Under the pieces are notes generated by a model, which was given only the letters and a program-made list of their open reading frames with translations, did no database searches and was not told the origin of the DNA. Position numbers and translations under genes: made by a program. Shown here piece after piece: positions 43,430-51,109 of a stretch of DNA of 64,000 nucleotides. Numbering within the stretch: position 1 is the stretch's first letter; every line of letters begins with the position of its first letter. The DNA comes from Microbacterium sp. MYb54 (GTDB taxonomy: Bacteria; Actinomycetota; Actinomycetes; Actinomycetales; Microbacteriaceae): contig NZ_PCPA01000012.1 in the NCBI RefSeq assembly GCF_002979515.1, forward strand, positions 62,001-126,000. The letters run 5' to 3'.

Positions 43430-43924
43430 GTGCCGCCACGCTCCCTGACCGTCGATGAGAGTCTGCTGCGACGGATGGCGCGAGATGCCGCGATCTACTC
43501 GCTGACCCGCCCTGTCGCCCTCCTCATGTGGGTGGCCCTCGCCGCAGCTCTCGTGCTGAGCATCCTGAACCTCAGCGCACCCGTCGCGCCAGGGGAAGAG
43601 GGCCCGTTCGGTGCGGGTTGGATGCCGGTGCTCATCCTCGCGCTCGCGGCCTTCGCCATCGTGATGTCGGTGTCGGGCGCGCGAACGGCCGTCCGAATCG
43701 CGATGCCCGTCGAGACCGTGGTGTGGGTGTCGCTCGAAGATGACCGTCTGCAGATGGGGAGCGGCCGCCGGCGGTCGGAGATCCCGTACCGCACCTTCCA
43801 GAATCTGCGCGTGGGCAAGGATGCCGTGCTGCTGAAGCTGCGCGGCGCATCGGTCGCGACCGCGATCCCGCGCGCGCTGCTCACCGACGAGGACATCGCA
43901 GTGCTTCGATCGCGGATCATCTAA
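43430..43924 (+). CDS. Small membrane protein with PH/YcxB-like C-terminal domain
   Basis: This 164-aa protein has two hydrophobic segments (about residues 27-47 and 64-81). A cytoplasmic beta-rich region follows (TVVWVSLEDDRLQMGSGRRRSEIPYRTFQNLRVGKDAVLL), resembling a YcxB-like or PH-like domain. Function is unknown. It starts 21 nt after the mrp stop and is probably in the same unit. Its TAA stop overlaps the convergent gene's TAG stop by three bases. Confidence 0.72.
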   Translation: MPPRSLTVDESLLRRMARDAAIYSLTRPVALLMWVALAAALVLSILNLSAPVAPGEEGPFGAGWMPVLILALAAFAIVMSVSGARTAVRIAMPVETVVWVSLEDDRLQMGSGRRRSEIPYRTFQNLRVGKDAVLLKLRGASVATAIPRALLTDEDIAVLRSRII

Positions 43925-44562
43925 GCCTCGATGGATGTGGTCCAGGCCGCGTCCGCATCGCCGGCGCCGCGCGCTCGTCTCCGACGCGCAGCCAGCCTGC
44001 GGATCATGATCACCACGGGCAGCAGCACCGCCATCGGCGGGCAGAACACCGCGCCGAGTGCCAGCAGCGTACCCACGGCGTAGTCGCTGCCCCCGTTCCG
44101 GCCGAGACCGACGGAGCCGTTCCCGAACGCATCGCCCGCGAGCAGGAACTCACCCTCATACCTGTCGAGCGAGTCGACGCAGGTCACGGCGTGAAGACCC
44201 GCATCGATCGCGGCAAACTGCGAGCGCTGCTCGAACCCGCGCTTCGGAGTCATCCACCACAGCGTGTCGTCCCAGGAGAGGGAGGGGCCGGCTCGCTGTG
44301 GCAGCTCGCTGCCGTCCGGCGCCGTCACCGTGCACTCCATCGTCCCGAACGCTGCGGAGATCCCGCTCCCCCAGACACCGACCCGCTCGCCCGCGGAGAG
44401 TTCGAGCCTCACCGAGCGTCCGATCGGCATCGCGTCGGCATCGCCGACTGACGAAGCGATCGGGGTGACCCACAGAGTCCAGATCAGCACCCCCGCCAAC
44501 GCGCACAGCGCGGAGAAGCCGAACGCCACGGCATCGCGATCGGCGAGCCGCCCTCGGCTCAC
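43921..44562 (-). CDS. Membrane protein of unknown function with extracytoplasmic domain
   Basis: This 213-aa protein has helices near each end (about residues 13-33 and 165-190) around a middle domain. That domain contains two well-spaced cysteines (TMECTVTAPDGSEL and HAVTCVDSLDRYEG), possibly a disulfide outside the membrane. The C terminus is Arg/Ala-rich. I do not recognise a family. The GTG start overlaps the tatB stop, so it is probably translated from the tatB mRNA. Confidence 0.72.
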   Translation of the reverse strand: MSRGRLADRDAVAFGFSALCALAGVLIWTLWVTPIASSVGDADAMPIGRSVRLELSAGERVGVWGSGISAAFGTMECTVTAPDGSELPQRAGPSLSWDDTLWWMTPKRGFEQRSQFAAIDAGLHAVTCVDSLDRYEGEFLLAGDAFGNGSVGLGRNGGSDYAVGTLLALGAVFCPPMAVLLPVVIMIRRLAARRRRARGAGDADAAWTTSIEA

Positions 44563-44933
44563 GTGGCTTCGGGATCGAACGGCGGCCGGTTGGTGGCGCT
44601 GAACTCCTGCGGAACGGTACGGGGAGCGATCGGCTCGGCGATCGTCTCGCGTGCCTGCACCGGGGTGGCCGGCTGCGGCTCCTCCATCAGCGCATCACGG
44701 ATGATCCGGCGCGGGTCATACTGACGCGGGTCGAGCTTGCGCCAGTCGACGTCGTCGATCTCCGGCCCCATCTCGTCGCGCACCCTCGACTTGGTGGCGC
44801 GGAGGTACTCGCCGGCCTTGCGAACCATGCGGGAGAAGCCCTCTGCTGCCCGCGGAAGACGCTCCGGACCGATGATCATGACCGCGATGAGGCCGATCAG
44901 CAGCATCTTCTCGAAGGTGAGCCCGAACGTCAT
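44559..44933 (-). CDS. tatB: Sec-independent protein translocase TatB
   Basis: This 124-aa Tat component begins MTFGLTFEKMLLIGLIAVMI, followed by IGPERLPRAAEGFSRM: one membrane helix, then a conserved Gly-Pro hinge and amphipathic helix. Its length and long charged tail favour TatB over the shorter TatA. TatB works with TatC in recognising twin-arginine signal peptides; tatA/tatC are not in this window. The region with mrp and an O-methyltransferase gene mirrors mycobacterial gene order. TAGCCT lies six nt before the ATG. Confidence 0.9.
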   Translation of the reverse strand: MTFGLTFEKMLLIGLIAVMIIGPERLPRAAEGFSRMVRKAGEYLRATKSRVRDEMGPEIDDVDWRKLDPRQYDPRRIIRDALMEEPQPATPVQARETIAEPIAPRTVPQEFSATNRPPFDPEAT

Positions 44934-44939
44934 CTGTAC

Positions 44940-44945
44940 AGGCTA
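44940..44945 (-). promoter_or_regulatory. -10 hexamer TAGCCT, 6 nt before start 44933
   Basis: It predicts a leaderless tatB mRNA. Confidence 0.6.
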
Positions 44946-45024
44946 CCGCCGCGCCTGCGGTCCCCGCACTCACGGAGCGAATACTCTGGAGAGGATCACA
45001 GGGGCAGGCAGGGAGAAACAGGCC

Positions 45025-45663
45025 ATGAGCGAGCATGACGCGAACGCGCGTTTCCTGCGCGAGTCCATCGTGGAACCGGACGCCATCACCCGAGCCCGTG
45101 CGCATGCCGTCGAGCTGGGCGCGATGCCGATCAGCGCCGTCGTCGGCTCTCAGATCGCAGTGCTCGCCGCCGCGACCGGTGCCCGCTCCATCGTCGAGAT
45201 CGGGACAGGCGCCGGAGTCTCCGGCCTCTGGTTGCTGCGTGGCGCGCCTCAGGCCGTGCTCACCTCGATCGACAACGAGCCTGAGCATCTCGCCGCCGCG
45301 CGGCAGGCCTTCTCCGACGCGAAGGTGCCGTCGACCAAGGCCCGATTCATCACGGGACGCGCCATCGACGTGCTTCCACGCATGAACGAGGCCTCTTACG
45401 ACATCGTGCTGGTCGACGCCGACCCCGAGCACGTCATCGAGTATGTCGAGCACGGGCTGCGTCTGGCTCGCACCGGCGGACTGGTGCTGGTGCCTCGCGT
45501 CCTCGCCGGCGGCCGCGTCGCCGATCCCGTGCAGCGCGACGAGGTCACCTCCGCCTACCGCTCTCTCGTGCAGGAGACCCAGGAGTCCTCGGCCGTGCTG
45601 GCCACTCTCTCCCCCGCCGGTGAAGGCCTGCTGCAGCTGATCAGCCTCGCCGAGCGCGACTGA
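45025..45663 (+). CDS. SAM-dependent O-methyltransferase (class I, COMT-like)
   Basis: This 212-aa enzyme matches the small bacterial O-methyltransferase family. The SAM-binding motif IVEIGTGAGVSGLWLLRG is at about residues 55-72, SIDNEPEHLAAARQAF follows, and DIVLVDADPEHVIEYVEHGLRL carries the metal-binding aspartates. Related enzymes methylate catechol-type compounds, but the physiological substrate is unknown. The ATG at 45025 has an AGGGAGA ribosome-binding site; a TACTCT hexamer about 40 nt upstream is a likely -10. A strong terminator follows the stop. Confidence 0.88.
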   Translation: MSEHDANARFLRESIVEPDAITRARAHAVELGAMPISAVVGSQIAVLAAATGARSIVEIGTGAGVSGLWLLRGAPQAVLTSIDNEPEHLAAARQAFSDAKVPSTKARFITGRAIDVLPRMNEASYDIVLVDADPEHVIEYVEHGLRLARTGGLVLVPRVLAGGRVADPVQRDEVTSAYRSLVQETQESSAVLATLSPAGEGLLQLISLAERD

Positions 45664-45687
45664 CCGCAGAGGTACCGAACGCACAGA

Positions 45688-45721
45688 AAAAGGCGGTGGA
45701 TCCGGGGATCCACCGCCTTTT
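45688..45721 (+). terminator. Bidirectional terminator
   Basis: A 16-bp perfect stem (45688-45703 with 45706-45721) with A- and T-rich outer ends lies between the convergent O-methyltransferase and DUF3117 genes and can serve both. Confidence 0.93.
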
Positions 45722-45750
45722 CGGATCCGCAGATGCGGATCCCAGGTCGA

Positions 45751-45924
45751 TCAGGCCGGCGTCACGACGGCGGCAAGCACGTCGTGAAGCTCCTTGGCCT
45801 CGGCGTCGTTCACGGAGACGACCAGGCGGCCGCCGCCTTCGAGTGGAACGCGCACGATGATGAGTCGTCCTTCTTTCACGGCTTCCATAGGTCCGTCTCC
45901 GGTCCTCGGCTTCATCGCTGCCAT
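45751..45924 (-). CDS. DUF3117 domain-containing small protein
   Basis: This 57-aa protein starts MAAMKPRTGDGPMEAVKEGR, then LIIVRVPLEGGGRLVVSVND, and ends AEAKELHDVLAAVVTPA, matching DUF3117 over its full length. It has no known function and no cysteines or membrane segment. AAAGGGAG lies upstream of the ATG. It is a small actinobacterial core gene that is often missed because of its length. Confidence 0.93.
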   Translation of the reverse strand: MAAMKPRTGDGPMEAVKEGRLIIVRVPLEGGGRLVVSVNDAEAKELHDVLAAVVTPA

Positions 45925-46018
45925 CGTGGCTCCCTTTCCTCCGGTGGTATGGGATGAGTTTATCGGGTGTCACCGGGACCTGGAGGTCACAGAGCAACAA
46001 TTGGGTCGAGCTTCGCGT

Positions 46019-47236
46019 TCAGGGCACCTGCCAGAACGTGCTTCCGAGCGCATACACGTGGTAGATCCAGAGCCACTGCCCCACGAGACACGAGGCCAGG
46101 ATCCCGACCCGCCAGAGGCGGGATCGGGGAACCGCGACCGCACCCCACAACGGGCTGAGCGGCAGGAGCAGGCGGAAGGTGCTCGACTGCGGGAAGAAGA
46201 CGGCGAGCAGATACAGCAGGTAGCTCGCGCTCCACAGGCGGAGATCCGAGCCGAGCGCCCGCACCTGTGGGGCGTACAGCAGAGCCGCCGCAGCTCCGAT
46301 GACCAGGAGCACCAGCGCGATGGGCCCCCACCATTGCGGCATTCCCCAGAGCGTGAACCAGAACTGCGAGGCCTGGATCCAGCCCTCGAACGGCAGGAAT
46401 CCGCCGACACCACCCGTGATCCAGTGCTGACGCCAGGCGAGTTCGGTCGCGAGATAGGCCCCGGGGTCGCCCGTCACGATCCCGGCGATCACCTGCCACG
46501 CGAATCCTGCTGCGCTCGCCAGCGCCCCGAGTGCGAGGATGTGCGCGATCTCACGCCCGGTGAGCGGGTCTTCCTTGCGGTGCAGCCAGCGCAGCACGCC
46601 GTGCAGGCCGAGATACAGGGCGAACGCGAGGACACCAGGACGCGTGAACGCCATCACCGGGATGAGGACGTAGAGCCACGCGTAGTTCCGCCTCGTCGTC
46701 GCATCGAGGGCGAGGAACAGCAGCAACAGGAACAGGGTCTCCGCGTAGCCCACCTGGAACATCGCCGCGATCGGCCCCGCCGCGAAGAACACCACCGCCC
46801 ACATCGCCGCGGAGCTCCCGATGCGATCACGAAGCAGCCGGTGAAGCGCGAGGCAGGCCAGGTACCCTGCCACCAGCGACAGCAGGAACGCGCCGGCGCC
46901 CCATGACCCCAGCAGGAACCCGAGCACCTTCGCCGCATATGCGAACACCGGCATGAACGCCCAGGCGTTCTCGGCCACATCGCCGGAGTCCGTCAGCGGA
47001 AGCTCGGTCGGGTATCCGTTCTCGGCGACCAGCCAGTACCACTGCGCGTCCCAGCCGAGAACGAAGTCGGCGAGCCCCGCACCTGCCCCGAAGCGAGAGG
47101 CGGCGGTCGACAGCGATGCCGCCACGAGCAGGAACACGGTGGTGATCAGTCGAGCGACGAGGTAGATGACTCCGATGCGGACGGCGACCGGCATCCGCGC
47201 CCAGCGACGGGCTGTGCTCAGAGCGAAGTGAGCCAT
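46019..47236 (-). CDS. PIG-V-like mannosyltransferase, integral membrane
   Basis: This 405-aa protein has about ten membrane helices. The early loop LGWDAQWYWLVAENGYP matches the WDxxWY catalytic-type motif of GPI mannosyltransferase/PIG-V-like GT-C enzymes. FQVGYAETLFLLLLFLAL and VMAFTRPGVLAFALYLGLHG are also family-like. It likely transfers a sugar from a polyprenyl-phosphate donor on the outer face of the membrane, with acceptor unknown. ATG 47236 overlaps the dapE stop by 19 bases, so it is translated after dapE despite the unrelated function. It ends 94 nt upstream of the DUF3117 start. Confidence 0.82.
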   Translation of the reverse strand: MAHFALSTARRWARMPVAVRIGVIYLVARLITTVFLLVAASLSTAASRFGAGAGLADFVLGWDAQWYWLVAENGYPTELPLTDSGDVAENAWAFMPVFAYAAKVLGFLLGSWGAGAFLLSLVAGYLACLALHRLLRDRIGSSAAMWAVVFFAAGPIAAMFQVGYAETLFLLLLFLALDATTRRNYAWLYVLIPVMAFTRPGVLAFALYLGLHGVLRWLHRKEDPLTGREIAHILALGALASAAGFAWQVIAGIVTGDPGAYLATELAWRQHWITGGVGGFLPFEGWIQASQFWFTLWGMPQWWGPIALVLLVIGAAAALLYAPQVRALGSDLRLWSASYLLYLLAVFFPQSSTFRLLLPLSPLWGAVAVPRSRLWRVGILASCLVGQWLWIYHVYALGSTFWQVP

Positions 47237-48291
47237 GCGCGCAGGCCCCGCTCGACGGCGTCGATCTGCGCGAGCGGCACGCGCTCCTCGTCGTGATGAG
47301 CGAGATGCGGGTCGCCAGGACCGTAGTTCACAGCCGGGATGCCGAGGGCCGAGAAGCGGGCGACATCGGTCCAGCCGTACTTCGGCCGCGGCTCTGCGCC
47401 CACCGCCGCCACGAACTGCTTCGCGATCTCGGCATCGAGCCCTGGGCGTGCCCCCTCGGCCGCATCCGTGATCTCGATGTCGAAGCCGGCCAGGACACCG
47501 CGAAGGTGGGCCTCGGCGTCGGCGGCCGACTTGTTGGGGGCGAACCGGTAGTTGACCTCGACCTCGCAGGCGTCCGGGATGACGTTCCCCGCGACTCCCC
47601 CGGTGATGCGCACGGCGCTCAGGCTCTCGCGGTACAACAGCCCTTCGACCAGCACCTCCTTGGCGCGGTACTCGGCCAGCCGGGTGAGGATCGGCGCCGC
47701 ACGGTGGATCGCGTTCTCGCCGATCCAGGCGCGCGCGCTGTGCGCGCGCACGCCGGTCGTGCGCACGATCGCCCGAAGCGTGCCGTTGCATCCCCCCTCG
47801 ACCTCGCCGTTCGAGGGCTCGCCGAGGATCGCGAAGTCGGCCTGGAACAGGTCGGGACGCACGGCCGCGAGCAGACCGAGGCCGTTCTTCGACGCCTCGA
47901 TCTCCTCGTTGTCGTACCACATCCAGGTGATGTCGATCGCGGGGTCGGTGAGCTCTGCTGCGAGCTTCAGCTGCACCGCGGTGCCTGCTTTCATGTCGAC
48001 CGTTCCGCGCCCCCAGAGGCAGGGGACGCCGTCGATCTCGATGTCGCGGGTGGGTAGATTCGCGTTGATCGGCACGGTGTCGATGTGCCCGGCGATCGCG
48101 ACCCGCTGCGTGCGACCCAGATCGGTGCGGGCGACGATGGTATTCCCGTGCCGGAAGACCTCGAGGTGGGTCAGCGGGGATATCGCCGCCTCGATCGCAT
48201 CGGCCAGCGTCTTCTCGTCGCCGGAGACGCTCGGGATGTCGCAGATCGCACGGGTGAGGTCGACGGAGGACGCGGTCAGATCGAGCACCAT
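47218..48291 (-). CDS. dapE: Succinyl-diaminopimelate desuccinylase DapE
   Basis: This 357-aa M20 metallohydrolase releases succinate from N-succinyl-LL-diaminopimelate, giving LL-DAP for lysine synthesis. Metal and catalytic positions are seen in VAIAGHIDTVPIN, LWGRGTVDMKAGTAVQL, TWMWYDNEEIEASKNGL and the final YGPGDPHLAHHDEERV. TAGGCT lies six nt before the ATG at 48291, and no ribosome-binding site is present. It is back-to-back with dapD, with only 65 nt between the start codons. Confidence 0.94.
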   Translation of the reverse strand: MVLDLTASSVDLTRAICDIPSVSGDEKTLADAIEAAISPLTHLEVFRHGNTIVARTDLGRTQRVAIAGHIDTVPINANLPTRDIEIDGVPCLWGRGTVDMKAGTAVQLKLAAELTDPAIDITWMWYDNEEIEASKNGLGLLAAVRPDLFQADFAILGEPSNGEVEGGCNGTLRAIVRTTGVRAHSARAWIGENAIHRAAPILTRLAEYRAKEVLVEGLLYRESLSAVRITGGVAGNVIPDACEVEVNYRFAPNKSAADAEAHLRGVLAGFDIEITDAAEGARPGLDAEIAKQFVAAVGAEPRPKYGWTDVARFSALGIPAVNYGPGDPHLAHHDEERVPLAQIDAVERGLRAWLTSL

Positions 48292-48297
48292 GGGTCA

Positions 48298-48303
48298 AGC
48301 CTA
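48298..48303 (-). promoter_or_regulatory. -10 hexamer TAGGCT, 6 nt before start 48291
   Basis: It predicts leaderless dapE. No ribosome-binding site lies in the gap. Confidence 0.65.
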
Positions 48304-48344
48304 CTTACCCCGTCATGCGTGAGGTGGCCGCGCCCCGGGAGCGC

Positions 48345-48350
48345 TAGCGT
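48345..48350 (+). promoter_or_regulatory. -10 hexamer TAGCGT, 6 nt before start 48357
   Basis: It predicts leaderless dapD and is divergent from the dapE hexamer, with 41 nt between the two. Confidence 0.6.
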
Positions 48351-48356
48351 GGAGGG

Positions 48357-49304
48357 ATGAGCGACGCACGCACGGTATGGGCCATCGGACTGACCACGAT
48401 CGCCGGAGACGGCACGGTTCTCGATGCGTGGTACCCCGAGGTCCGCACCGGCGAGCTGGCCACGGACGAGGCGGCGCTGGCCGAGCTCGCACCCCTCGCC
48501 GGTCGTGACGAACAGCGCAACGTCAGCATCGAGGTTGTCCAGCTGCAGATCGACCTCGACGCGGCCCCCACCTCGACCGCGGACGCCTACCTTCGCCTGC
48601 ACGCACTCTCCCACCTCGTGGTGCGCCCCAACGAGCTGAACCTCGACGGCATCTTCGGGCACCTGCCGAACGTCGCCTGGACCAACGCCGGTCCTGTGCT
48701 GCCCGCCGACGCAGCCCGTCTGCGGCCGCTCCTGCAGCGCGCCGGCATCCAGGTGCAGGGGCTCGACAAGTTCCCCCGTCTGACCGACTACGTGCAGCCG
48801 TCCGGCGTGCGGATCGCAGACGCCTCCCGCGTCAGACTGGGCGCCTACCTCTCCCCCGGAACGACGGTCATGCACGAGGGGTTCGTGAACTTCAACGCCG
48901 GAACGCTGGGTGCGTCGATGGTCGAGGGCCGCATCTCGCAGGGTGTCGTCGTCGGCGACGGCAGCGACATCGGCGGCGGATCCTCGATCATGGGCACGCT
49001 CTCGGGTGGCGGCACGCATCGAGTGTCGATCGGCGCGCGCACCCTGCTCGGGGCGAACGCCGGAATCGGCATCTCGCTCGGCGACGACTGTGTCGTCGAA
49101 GCGGGCCTCTACGTGACCGCCGGCACCAAGATCGTCCTGATCGACGGCCCTGTGACCGCTGACGGCGGGCGCAAGACCGTGAAGGGTGCAGAACTCTCCG
49201 GCCAAGATGGACTGCTCTTCCGCCGCAACTCCCTCAGCGGTGCCGTCGAGGCCGTTCGCCGCGCCGGTGTGGGCGTGACCTTGAATGAGGCCCTGCACGC
49301 CTGA
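48357..49304 (+). CDS. dapD: 2,3,4,5-tetrahydropyridine-2,6-dicarboxylate N-succinyltransferase DapD
   Basis: This 315-aa actinobacterial-type DapD adds succinate to tetrahydrodipicolinate. The N-terminal domain is followed by a left-handed beta-helix of hexapeptide repeats from about residue 155 ([40 protein letters not shown]). The segment has the conserved [32 protein letters not shown] part. The C terminus closes with a coil over the helix. TAGCGT lies six nt before the ATG, with GGAGGG between. It is divergent from dapE. Confidence 0.95.
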   Translation: MSDARTVWAIGLTTIAGDGTVLDAWYPEVRTGELATDEAALAELAPLAGRDEQRNVSIEVVQLQIDLDAAPTSTADAYLRLHALSHLVVRPNELNLDGIFGHLPNVAWTNAGPVLPADAARLRPLLQRAGIQVQGLDKFPRLTDYVQPSGVRIADASRVRLGAYLSPGTTVMHEGFVNFNAGTLGASMVEGRISQGVVVGDGSDIGGGSSIMGTLSGGGTHRVSIGARTLLGANAGIGISLGDDCVVEAGLYVTAGTKIVLIDGPVTADGGRKTVKGAELSGQDGLLFRRNSLSGAVEAVRRAGVGVTLNEALHA

Positions 49305-49597
49305 GGGCGAGGCCTGAACGACATCTGAGCACCTGCGCCGGAAGCCGACGACCCGCGCAGGAGGCGGCATGCAGCCGACGGCATGCGTGCCCTGGTAGAC
49401 TGACCCTGTTGCCTGGACCGCCGGTCCGACAACATCGTCGTCGTCACGGGGTCTCCGAGGACCGAAGCGAGCGGAACTGCTCCCACCACCAGCTATAGCT
49501 GGCCTTTCGAACGGCGAACCGATGCGCAATTCCTGCGCCGTCGCCCACCTCACCCCTTATCTTGCGCCGTTCACTCGTGCGCTGACGGAGTTTCTGC
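49305..49597 (+). promoter_or_regulatory. Long intergenic region and 5' leader of a DEAD-box helicase gene
   Basis: This stretch of 293 nt has no convincing gene. TAGACT at 49396-49401 is a good -10 candidate and predicts a leader of about 190 nt. In it lie a GGACC-GCC-GGTCC hairpin (49415-49427) and a 14-base perfect palindrome (49489-49502). An ATG-started open frame of 30 codons (49522-49614) overlaps the helicase start in another frame. Translational or temperature control is possible but unproven. Confidence 0.5.
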
Positions 49598-51001
49598 ATG
49601 TCTACTTTCCTTGAACTCGGCGTTCCCGCCGAGCTCGCCGCTGTTCTCGCCGATTCCGGCAAGACCGAGGCGTTCGCCATCCAGCGCGACACTCTTCCCG
49701 ACTCCCTCGCGGGTCGCGACCTCCTGGGCCGCGGACGCACGGGCAGCGGCAAGACCATCGCCTTCGCCCTGCCGCTCGTCGCGCGTCTCGCCGCTTCCGG
49801 CGGCCAGCGCCGCGCCGGCCTCCCGCGCGGACTCGTCCTCGCCCCCACCCGTGAACTCGCGACGCAGATCGCCGCGACCATCGCGCCTCTCGCCGAGGCC
49901 GCGGGCCTGCGGGTCACGACCGTCTTCGGCGGCGTCAGCCAGCGCCCGCAGGAGCAGGCGCTGCGCGGCGGCGTCGACATCGTCGTCGCCTGCCCCGGCC
50001 GGCTCGAAGACCTCATGAAGCAGCAGGTCGTGCGCCTCAGCGCGATCGAGGTCACCGTGCTCGACGAGGCCGACCACATGGCCGACCTCGGCTTCCTGCC
50101 CGGCGTCACCCGCATCCTCACGGCGACTCCCGCCGGCGGCCAGCGCCTGCTGTTCAGCGCGACCCTCGACCGCGGCATCGACACCCTCGCCCGCCGCTTC
50201 CTCTCGAACGCCGTCAGCCACGAGGTCGACGAAGAGAGCGTGCCGGTCGGCGAGATGACGCACCGCGTGCTGGTCGTGGACTCCCCCGACAACAAGACCG
50301 CCCTCGTGCGCGAGCTCGCGTCGGGCACCGGACGTCGAATCCTCTTCACCCGCACCAAGCACCAGGCGAAGAAGCTTGCGAAGCAGCTCACAGCCGCCGG
50401 CATCCCTGCCGTCGACCTGCACGGCAACCTCTCGCAGAACGCCCGTGAGCGCAACCTCGGCGCCTTCTCCGCCGCCCCCGAAGACGGCGGAGTGCGCGTT
50501 CTCGTGGCGACGGATGTCGCGGCCCGCGGAGTGCACGTCGACAACGTCGACCTCGTCGTCCACGTCGACCCGCCCGTCGAGCACAAGGCATACCTGCACC
50601 GTTCAGGCCGTACGGCTCGCGCCGGCGCTGCCGGCACCGTCGTGACGGTCGTGCTCCCCGAGCAGCGCCGTGACGTCAAGGACCTTCTGCGCAAGGCCGC
50701 GATCAGTGCTCCCCTGGAAGACGTGACGACCGCTGCTATCACCGCTCTGGTTCCCGAGCGCGCACCGCACGTGCGCCCGGCCCCGGTGCAGGCACAGCAG
50801 CAGCAGCGCCCTTCCTCGAAGCAGCGTCCTTCCGGCGGCGAGAAGAGCGGTGCGGCCAACCCGCCCTCGCGTCGCAGCCGTCGCCCCCGCTCCGGCGGTG
50901 CAGGCAGCGGAGCGGGCGGGAGCTACTCCACCCAGAGCGGTGGCCAGTCCCGCCAGGGCGGCCAGTCCCGTCAGGGCGGCCGCAGCTCGCAGGGCCGCTG
51001 A
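49598..51001 (+). CDS. DEAD-box RNA helicase
   Basis: This 467-aa RNA helicase opens MSTFLELGVPAELAAVLADS. Its motifs are Walker A GRTGSGKT, PTRELATQ, ACPGRLEDL, VLDEADHMADLGF, FSATLDRG, RILFTRTKHQAKKL, ATDVAARGVHV and HRSGRTARAG. From about residue 405 the tail becomes Gln/Ser/Arg/Gly low complexity, with GGQSRQGGQSRQGG repeats likely binding RNA. It differs from the RhlE-like helicase at 32029 in the loops between motifs. The start has a modest GGAG upstream, and a long leader precedes it. Confidence 0.93.
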   Translation: MSTFLELGVPAELAAVLADSGKTEAFAIQRDTLPDSLAGRDLLGRGRTGSGKTIAFALPLVARLAASGGQRRAGLPRGLVLAPTRELATQIAATIAPLAEAAGLRVTTVFGGVSQRPQEQALRGGVDIVVACPGRLEDLMKQQVVRLSAIEVTVLDEADHMADLGFLPGVTRILTATPAGGQRLLFSATLDRGIDTLARRFLSNAVSHEVDEESVPVGEMTHRVLVVDSPDNKTALVRELASGTGRRILFTRTKHQAKKLAKQLTAAGIPAVDLHGNLSQNARERNLGAFSAAPEDGGVRVLVATDVAARGVHVDNVDLVVHVDPPVEHKAYLHRSGRTARAGAAGTVVTVVLPEQRRDVKDLLRKAAISAPLEDVTTAAITALVPERAPHVRPAPVQAQQQQRPSSKQRPSGGEKSGAANPPSRRSRRPRSGGAGSGAGGSYSTQSGGQSRQGGQSRQGGRSSQGR

Positions 51002-51046
51002 ATCCATCTGAGCCCGATGCCTGTCTGAACTCAGAAGATATCGACG

Positions 51047-51085
51047 CAGCGCCCCCGCCATGCATCTCGCATGACGGGGGCGCTG
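51047..51085. terminator. Bidirectional terminator hairpin
   Basis: Seventeen-base arms (51047-51063 and 51069-51085, one mismatch) with a five-base loop lie between the convergent helicase and MFS genes, 46 nt after the former and 25 nt after the latter. Confidence 0.88.
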
Positions 51086-51109
51086 TGCGTTCCGGCAGTT
51101 GGTGAGGGT

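Noticed and set aside
46019..47236. Possible part of the lysine pathway because it overlaps dapE
   Set aside because: The sequence is a GT-C type membrane glycosyltransferase. Overlap alone does not show shared function.
47237..48298. 354-residue N-terminal extension of the mannosyltransferase
   Set aside because: It is a shifted frame of dapE on the same strand. The membrane protein starts at ATG 47236.
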